A stretch of DNA of 64,000 bases. Source: Labyrinthula sp. Ha (lineage: Eukaryota > Sar > Bigyra > Labyrinthulida > Labyrinthulaceae). Under the pieces are notes generated by a model, which was not told the origin of the DNA, did not search any database, and saw only the letters and a list, made by a program, of their open reading frames with translations. Location of the stretch: NCBI GenBank assembly GCA_015227615.1, contig JAALGZ010000015.1, positions 335,001 through 399,000 on the forward strand. Reading direction: 5' to 3'. Numbering within the stretch: the stretch's first letter is position 1; every line of letters starts with the position of its first letter. The translations under genes and the position numbers were made by a program. Below, in pieces: positions 58,801 to 64,000 of the stretch.

Positions 58801-60799
58801 CCGTGAACTCAAGCTTATTGTTAGAATTGCCAAAAATGCAGCTAGGGCCCTTAAATTTATGAATGATTCAGGTTTTGTGCATGGAGACTTCTGTCCTAGA
58901 AACTTCTTGCGAACAGACTACAAAAAGAACGTATTTAAGCTAATTGACTTGGACTGTTCAGTTAGACACGGCAAACCGTATAATGTTGCTGGGAAGGCTT
59001 CAAGTGCTTATTTTGCACCAGAGGTTGCAAGGGTTGTATTTGGACAACAAAGCGGTGATCAAGATTTGATCCTTGCCGGAGAGTCACTTGACGTTTGGAG
59101 CTTTGGGGTCACTTTAATGGAGATGCTATGTGGTATTCCTCTTTTCTTGAAAGATCAAAGTAAAGACTCTCTCTTTGTGCTCGAGACAAAAGTGGAACTT
59201 GTTAATTGGGTGTCCCTAAGTCAAAAACGCTATCTCAGCCAGATCTTACCTTATTCTCGAATTGCAGGAAAAGAATTTGTACAAAGAATCGCCTTTGATT
59301 TAGCCAGTTTATGCCTACAAGCTGACCCAGATGAAAGACCTACGTTTGATACAATTCTTAATCATCCCTTCTTCAAAATTAACAAGCTACAGAATGGTAG
59401 AGAAGAAATTGGCGAGTCAGTTAGGCGAAATATTTTTCTTCGCAATAAGACATTTCTTTTACACCCCGGTCAACAAAGTCCGGGTGGAAGTGCTTTCAAT
59501 GAGTCTAGGAACATGGTGAATCATATATTCCTGTCTTATATGCAGCGCGAAGGCTCAGAGATTGCCCGTAACATTAGCTATGGGGTTAGCACCTTGGGTT
59601 GCTCCTGTTGGCTTGACATGAAGGCCTCCAAACTGACTGAGGAAGGCATGCTCTTAGGTGTGAGAAGTAGTAAAGTTTTTGTTATGGTTCTTACAACGGA
59701 AGCACTTTTTCGACCTTTTTGTTTGAAGGAACTTCTTTGGGCTATTCAGTATAATAAGAAGATATTATTTGTATATGAAAATGACTCTCGATTTAAGGAG
59801 TTTGTATTGAAAGATTTTTGGGAAAAATGGAATAGTATAGATGAAGGCAAGAATTTGTTAGATACTAGTTTACTCAGTGGACAGGACAGCAAAAGTCACA
59901 TGGTACCTGCTATTGACAGGATGGACACATTTGATCACCACTCTGTAGAAGTTTCTTGTAGAGCGGAATCCGCTAGGTCTGTCTTAACAAGCTACTTGCA
60001 GCAAAACCTTATAGAAGAAAAACTTATTCCTTATAGAAGACGCGAATATGAAAATAAAGGCATGCTTCAGACTATTTTACATGAAGCTGGTTTTGTTACT
60101 CCTCAGCGCATCATGTACAATGAACGTAAAAACGACTCAAGTCCAGAGTTAGAGGAGATTGAGCAATTATGTATCAGAGGTGATTATCATATTCTGGTCC
60201 TTCTTCCTGAAAAATTAAATCAAGCTAGCGTTATCACTAAAGACATTGTTGATTTTCTTAAAGCTCACGTTACGTTTGATGAAAACGATCTACACGACAA
60301 CCGAATTGCGTTTATTGAGCCCGGCGAGGACTTACCAGAACACATACATCCGGCTGATGTTTTGCTAATACTTGGCATCCTAAGACCTGGATTTTTTTCA
60401 GCCCACAGCACATTTCTGAAGTGTCTGGACAGAAACGTTGATGCCAGAGATCTGAAGAACATTGATTTAGTTACAGTAGAGCACAACTGGTTCTCCCAAC
60501 CGGAGGCGAGTCGGGTAAACGAACTATACGGAGTACATAACAAGATTCACAACTTTTTCTTTCGAGATTCCGAGGCAATACCTTATCGGTCGTTGCGAAA
60601 ATATGAAAATACAGCAATGAAACTTGAAATACTGAAGAGATTTTCAAATTCTTTGACAAGGGCAAAAATTAGAAACAGGGAACCATTATTTGAAGCTATA
60701 GGGGGTAGTCCAGAAACTGACTTTGAAAGCGTTCGTTCTAGTTTCTCTGTTCCGCCAATTAACACCCAAAGGCTATCAGTCTTTCGTTACGAACTATGA
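55847..60799 (+). CDS. LRR-like/kinase/TIR multidomain protein, possible intracellular immune or stress receptor
   Basis: Single exon, 1650 aa, no signal peptide or membrane helix seen. Residues about 40-115 look like RNI-type leucine-rich repeats (LKKIKLTENNL, LQEIDFGLNILDEKA). A long mostly helical middle part follows, with ankyrin-like stretches at about 440-600 (FGVLILHGFDISLRNLKGQN). A protein kinase domain spans about 890-1182: lysine K907 (VLKLIK), catalytic loop HGDFCPRNF (H1012, D1014, N1019), DFG replaced by DLD with D1034 kept, YFAPE, LDVWSFGVTLMEMLCG. The glycine loop is unclear, so activity is uncertain. A TIR domain spans about 1225-1316 (HIFLSYMQREGSEIA, WLDMKASKL, VFVMVLT, CLKELLWAI) and keeps the glutamate (E1295) at the position used by NAD-cleaving TIRs such as SARM1. 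A second alpha/beta module (about 1440-1545) is followed by a repeat of the post-TIR motif. No NB-ARC or NACHT was found. TIR-kinase fusions occur in algae and protists, but this layout is not one I know. Confidence 0.85.
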   Translation: MCRVFEVRAVSEVAKILEESSDTFCLTFTPAFKFTKNNVAKLSKVLANGEVAFLKKIKLTENNLKSEYLSYLLVPLDSTPLQEIDFGLNILDEKANVVVLDFLAKNSRVKIITSSTFIFSPRVQFCLQRNRFLKRELDLVSGKPTWQWSEEFWDFADDENFFSLCLAAMKVNALLLPTDEETILDLINTKGPENNKISIREMFHLRMEIRDKVGILKLARLLLKLEVISANYFSSEEGTVFVKQLMFLQMPFKDFAKCLAVLSENFNIPTEAKQEIMTTQLNNTQGDTKRLYKDLNIFLGRRWHEFLDEENRRWLPIWILNGAQNPFNKYVNDKQNSIRGSRPEGLTKIRNLPARQRFTSKSHNFHKFTNKMFSTVNDVLLPKRYSTISFSKFSTANSESSSQTRNNLRKLQLEVQSSHFDSWHYAQLLVLLKQHSLIHYIPDKTESGLSPVELCLALAQQGDRRIYDSCHLLESHMKKVRLRSNSGSLQRRRGLKNFSIRKTEIGKIEKKNLAYIEHLLSCKAMTPKLLDKFLKGMKTETKPTRRFFENGETVFEKVLILDLDQDVVAEMFGVLILHGFDISLRNLKGQNFLALLFNKDYLIDDFVCYCKLYCKILTNIPPDCRSFEHLTQNGEFLSCLLELCCGYVGNKICENDAEFGIQLVLEQLTRYKVHIRQLRDGSWISYLYRLIEQDPIQNVFVARLYTIMSESKNEFLIAERLLPETHLLVELLLQHVNLKTAEALKILLAAGYNRCFVNLDRNFVATFAEADVENATIKSYIEVVNVISDSFKGKGLKLLRLYQDKIVERLFELWHRKKGVPLEFVNALDVLFSGKLTFSLDGLDSDGILFRTRLLNSNIDLVQQWVLTHATPDKRYKIEEGAPIHLSESCKVVVAWDETERKNKVLKLIKSEYCFENEKKLRTSLRRRKKEYEKYILESDLKIQENYKRLAGRKRTVYEEFPFYAVMERGDRTLFDIMNREGITGRELKLIVRIAKNAARALKFMNDSGFVHGDFCPRNFLRTDYKKNVFKLIDLDCSVRHGKPYNVAGKASSAYFAPEVARVVFGQQSGDQDLILAGESLDVWSFGVTLMEMLCGIPLFLKDQSKDSLFVLETKVELVNWVSLSQKRYLSQILPYSRIAGKEFVQRIAFDLASLCLQADPDERPTFDTILNHPFFKINKLQNGREEIGESVRRNIFLRNKTFLLHPGQQSPGGSAFNESRNMVNHIFLSYMQREGSEIARNISYGVSTLGCSCWLDMKASKLTEEGMLLGVRSSKVFVMVLTTEALFRPFCLKELLWAIQYNKKILFVYENDSRFKEFVLKDFWEKWNSIDEGKNLLDTSLLSGQDSKSHMVPAIDRMDTFDHHSVEVSCRAESARSVLTSYLQQNLIEEKLIPYRRREYENKGMLQTILHEAGFVTPQRIMYNERKNDSSPELEEIEQLCIRGDYHILVLLPEKLNQASVITKDIVDFLKAHVTFDENDLHDNRIAFIEPGEDLPEHIHPADVLLILGILRPGFFSAHSTFLKCLDRNVDARDLKNIDLVTVEHNWFSQPEASRVNELYGVHNKIHNFFFRDSEAIPYRSLRKYENTAMKLEILKRFSNSLTRAKIRNREPLFEAIGGSPETDFESVRSSFSVPPINTQRLSVFRYEL

Positions 60800-63700
60800 G
60801 ACCATGTTTAACTATAAGAAATATATTTGGGTGAAAAGTAGTTTAGAGTTCTGATTATTTCATGATATACGTTGTTATTCTTGAAGTTTGTAACTTACTG
60901 AGTCTTGTACCCTATTTGCTGCTGTTGTTATCCAATCCCTAGCTAAGTGAATTTAAAAATGCCAAGAAGAAACAATTTCGTCCAGGGGTCTCCATATCCT
61001 GCAGTATGGTTGTAGAACCTCAGGAAATATCTTACTACTACAGCTTATTGCGTTTATCGATTTCACAAAAATATAAGACATGCGAATATATCTTAGCTTA
61101 CAGATACGACTTTTCTTCTTCTTCTTTTGTATATTAATTTCCAGTGCAAGTTAAGTTTTAAGTTGGAAGTGTGGTACTATGAATATTAAATTCCCTGTGT
61201 TTAGCATCGGGCATGATAGCTCCTCTCTAGAAAGAGGTTTCCTCCTCAAGAACAGACACTCGCTACCTTGAATGACGTTGGTTAACATCGATATTTGGCA
61301 TTGGTTAATTGGGTAGAATTTGTCCTGAGGATATTCTCCCACTGTGTAAATTTCGAAAAACTAATGCTCTAAATTAAATCCAATTTGAAAAAAGGATAGA
61401 GGTTATCATATGATATTGCGCGAGTCCGGCTGCCGTTCTGCTGATGGCCCCAAAGAAACGTAATTGTGAAGATGGCAGTAGATATGAAGAATCTAGTTGT
61501 TCTAACGCTATTTTCTTTTTCTGATTATTTCTATGTCGAGATATGGGTCCAATCTCATACCCAGTTACTTGTGTATATAAGTTAGAGTCCAGAAGTACAG
61601 GCTCATAAGTTGGAGAAGGTTACAAGGCTTTTGGAAGAAACTTCAAACAACATTAGGAGGTATTATGGTCTCGCCTTCTTGGTTTCCTGGACTAGATGGA
61701 GATATTGTTCAAGGTTCGAGCTCTGCAGTTCAGAATCTTGTTCAAGTGTGGGATATTAGGGGACAATTGGTCAGTAGCGGTTCTGTTTATATATCAGTTT
61801 CATGTGGTGAATAATTAGGCATTAATCCACGGCCGGATAAGGGTACTTAGGTTGTTCTTGAACTCTCTGTCATAGCTAGCTTTGAAGGTGGGGGGGGATT
61901 CATTCGATAGCTGGGAGGTCAAAAAGAGCTATTATTTCAATATCTTCTCCACGCGCTCAAAGTTGTTGAATCAATTATTGTAGTATTACATCAATTATCA
62001 ACAGAGAGTCCAGGCAGTTTCCAGTGATAATGTTGACTTGGTTAAATAAGATTCTGGAGTCAGCTGGATTGAGGATTGCGAGTGAAAATTTGACGCCTCT
62101 GGGTAGTTGGTGTATATGCTTCGTTTTGTGCCTATTTTTTAGGTCCCACAAACCCCAGCCGAATGTAATTTCAGAAAGAAAAAGAGCCTTAATAAGGCGT
62201 TTCTTTCTCTTCATGGATACATTTGTGTACCTTAGCGTGCATTTCAGCTATTTTAGAACGTATTTTACTTCACAAATACGGGGGAAGGGCTTTGATTCAC
62301 TGCGTTCAATTGCAAAAAGTTCCAATCCATGATATTTGTTGGCTTTCACGCCTTCAATGCTACCATGATGTGTTATAAGATGATGTTTTGATTCAGTAAA
62401 CTTCAAAGCTAACTTTCTTCTCAACATTTTCGCAGCTAATGTCCCTTCTCTGCTTCTCAGAGCGGTGCCTTGATCATGACAACTGAGAGTGTAATTACTT
62501 AGAACAATTTTAGTTAGTAAGTTTCTGGAACAGGGTTTTCTGGCTTTGTCATTGGGCAGTTCCTGTACCCTTTACGTTCTATTTTGTAAAGCTGTGTTAC
62601 CTTCTTTAAAAATACATTTATCAGCTTTTATATGGGGAGGGCGTGATAAGTTTTCACTGTAGCTTTCTAAGATACCTTTCTCAGGTTTATGTTATGATAT
62701 TTTGGTAAGTCTGTAGACTACCTTTCTACCTTCGGAGGGATATTGTTTCATAATCGTTTACCGCTTACAAATGCCATTTTCTTATTCTTCTATTGTAAGC
62801 CCAACTACATTTGATAGATCCTTTGGGATAACTGGGTTTTCTGATTCTGAAAGTCTCATATCTTCAAATTCAATTTGAAGCAGATGTTTTCTTCAACCTG
62901 TTTTTATGTCGGGTAGTTCATTTCTTTTATTTCCAAGTTCATTAATTACATAGCAGCTGTGGATCTACTTCAGCTTAAGCAACAGTAGAGATTGAATATC
63001 TTCTGAAATAGTAATCTTATTTCGACAAGTTTTATGATCTTATGCACTTTAGATGACATGTGTTTATAGTCGCTCGTTTCATAATGGATAAAAGGTGATG
63101 TGTAGTTCAAGTTTTGAGGTAAATGCCAAACTTTGTTTTTTCTTTGATCGATGCATTTAAGGATTCTACTCATACAGTTGCTCAATGGGAAAACATTAAA
63201 TCTTCTTTATTACATACCCAACATATGCTTCTTTTTTATTTTCAGTCATACCTGTTAAGTACTTGCATTGTGGATAATCTTTATGTTTTGTATTTAGTCC
63301 TCAAGTAATTCATTCATTTCTTTTATATTTGGAGCTTCTTGAACCACCACTTTTCTAATATTTGGTTGAAACACTAGTAATCTGTTTCTTTTAAGTCCCT
63401 TAAGAGTAGAACTAAAAGAACCTAAACAGTGCTTGGTGCTTCTTTTATGTGTCCATCGCGTTCTTTGACAGGTTAAGCTAATGCTTAGTTATCATCCCAC
63501 ACCATGACCTTTGCTTATGCTAGGCTAAGTGTCTTCCATCCTCTAACTACATCGTGAGAATTTAAGTTTCCATTAAAGTATATCCAAAATACTTATCCGA
63601 AGGAGGTATTCAATTCATACTGGAAACATTGAAACAAAATATTATTTTGTTAATCCATGTGTAGTGATAACTTGAATTTGGTCACCGTTGACAACTCTCA

Positions 63701-64000
63701 TATTATCGTTTGAATGCTCCTGAAAGCATATTTCGCTTAATGTAGTTTTGAAAAAGTAGAACTATCACAGCGTATCTTAAATCTTCAGTTTCTTTCTTAG
63801 CATCTGTTACCACAATTAGCTAAAATTTTAATGTTGGGTTCTTCGGATTGCGTCTTTTCTGAGTTAAACTTAATTAATTGATGTTTTACATGCTCTTTTG
63901 AAATCAAAATACAAGAAAAATTGAAATAAATTATATCATCGGAACCTGCAATGTTGATATTATCAACAACTAAGTCCTTTTTAATTGTTTGTTCATCCTC
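60800..64000. other. AT-rich stretch with decayed coding element
   Basis: After the TIR gene stop I find no intact gene. Most of 61.6-63.2 kb is occupied by a decayed minus-strand element listed separately. The last 800 bp hold nothing recognisable. Confidence 0.5.
61600..63180 (-). mobile_element. Fossil mobile element with one long decayed reading frame
   Basis: A single minus-strand frame keeps protein-like composition for about 1.5 kb, best preserved at 61975-62940 (for example IEFEDMRLSESENPVIPKDL, LSCHDQGTALRSREGTLAAK, NRHKTKHIHQLPRGVKFSLA). It is broken, with about half a dozen breaks in the best kilobase and more outside. The family is not settled: an H2C2-like stretch would suit a retroelement integrase, but no catalytic triad is recognised. 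No terminal repeats were found. The element is old. Confidence 0.4.

Noticed and set aside
61665-61814. Plus-strand 49-aa ORF beginning MVSPSWFPGLDG
   Set aside because: It lies antisense to the decayed minus-strand element; its coding look is probably a shadow of that element.
61600-63180. Reassigned stop codons (alternative genetic code) to explain the long interrupted frame
   Set aside because: Kinesin and COQ5 end at TAG, CBP and ABCD at TAA, SCO1 at TGA, each at the conserved family end or next to a neighbour's stop, so all three codons terminate in this genome. Decay explains the frame better.

Overview
This is nuclear DNA of an aerobic microbial eukaryote. The signs are GT-AG introns, mitochondrial proteins (SCO1, COQ5), a peroxisomal ABC transporter, a CBP/p300 acetyltransferase and a kinesin. 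TAA, TAG and TGA all end intact genes, so the code is standard. Eight of the nine introns I could place are only 29-31 nt (five are exactly 29); the ninth is 53 nt. A full p300/CBP layout (KIX, TAZ1, bromodomain, PHD-like, HAT, ZZ, TAZ2), a plant-type wax ester synthase/DGAT pair and a fused full-length ABCD transporter fit a protist. The uniform ~30-nt introns recall opalozoan stramenopiles such as Blastocystis, but an aerobic relative would be needed. That placement is inference and weak.

The window is split into compact gene islands and long AT-rich stretches without intact genes. Island 1 (2.6-7.4 kb) has a WW-domain kinesin-14 and SCO1. Island 2 (11.5-17.8 kb) has a mitochondrial nuclease-like protein (RRG7/DUF2034 type) and CBP/p300. 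Island 3 (28.3-35.7 kb) has a peroxisomal ABCD transporter, COQ5, a CAMK-like kinase and an unknown nuclear-type protein. Island 4 (41.3-46.7 kb) has two WSD acyltransferase paralogues enclosing a coiled-coil protein with a CaaX end and a TMX-like thioredoxin protein. The gene at 55.8-60.8 kb encodes a 1650-aa LRR-like/kinase/TIR protein. In islands 1-4 the strands alternate strictly (+ - or + - + -), so genes meet tail to tail with gaps as short as 3 nt and once with a 17-nt overlap.

The gene-free stretches are not featureless. In several places I could read protein-like sequence in one frame over hundreds of bases with repeated interruptions, as expected of heavily decayed mobile elements; one fragment looks like a Ty3-type reverse transcriptase. 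There is also a clear 122-bp MITE with TA target duplications, a 1.28-kb interval bounded by 21-bp perfect inverted repeats built on a G10 run, and a possible 45-aa membrane microprotein.

The most interesting item is the LRR-like/kinase/TIR protein. It keeps the TIR glutamate expected for NADase activity, has an HGD-type kinase, lacks an obvious NB-ARC/NACHT, and appears to carry a second degenerate TIR-like module made by internal duplication. Lipid functions recur among the other genes (ABCD fatty acyl-CoA import, WSD wax ester/TAG synthesis), but nothing in the sequence shows that they are co-regulated.
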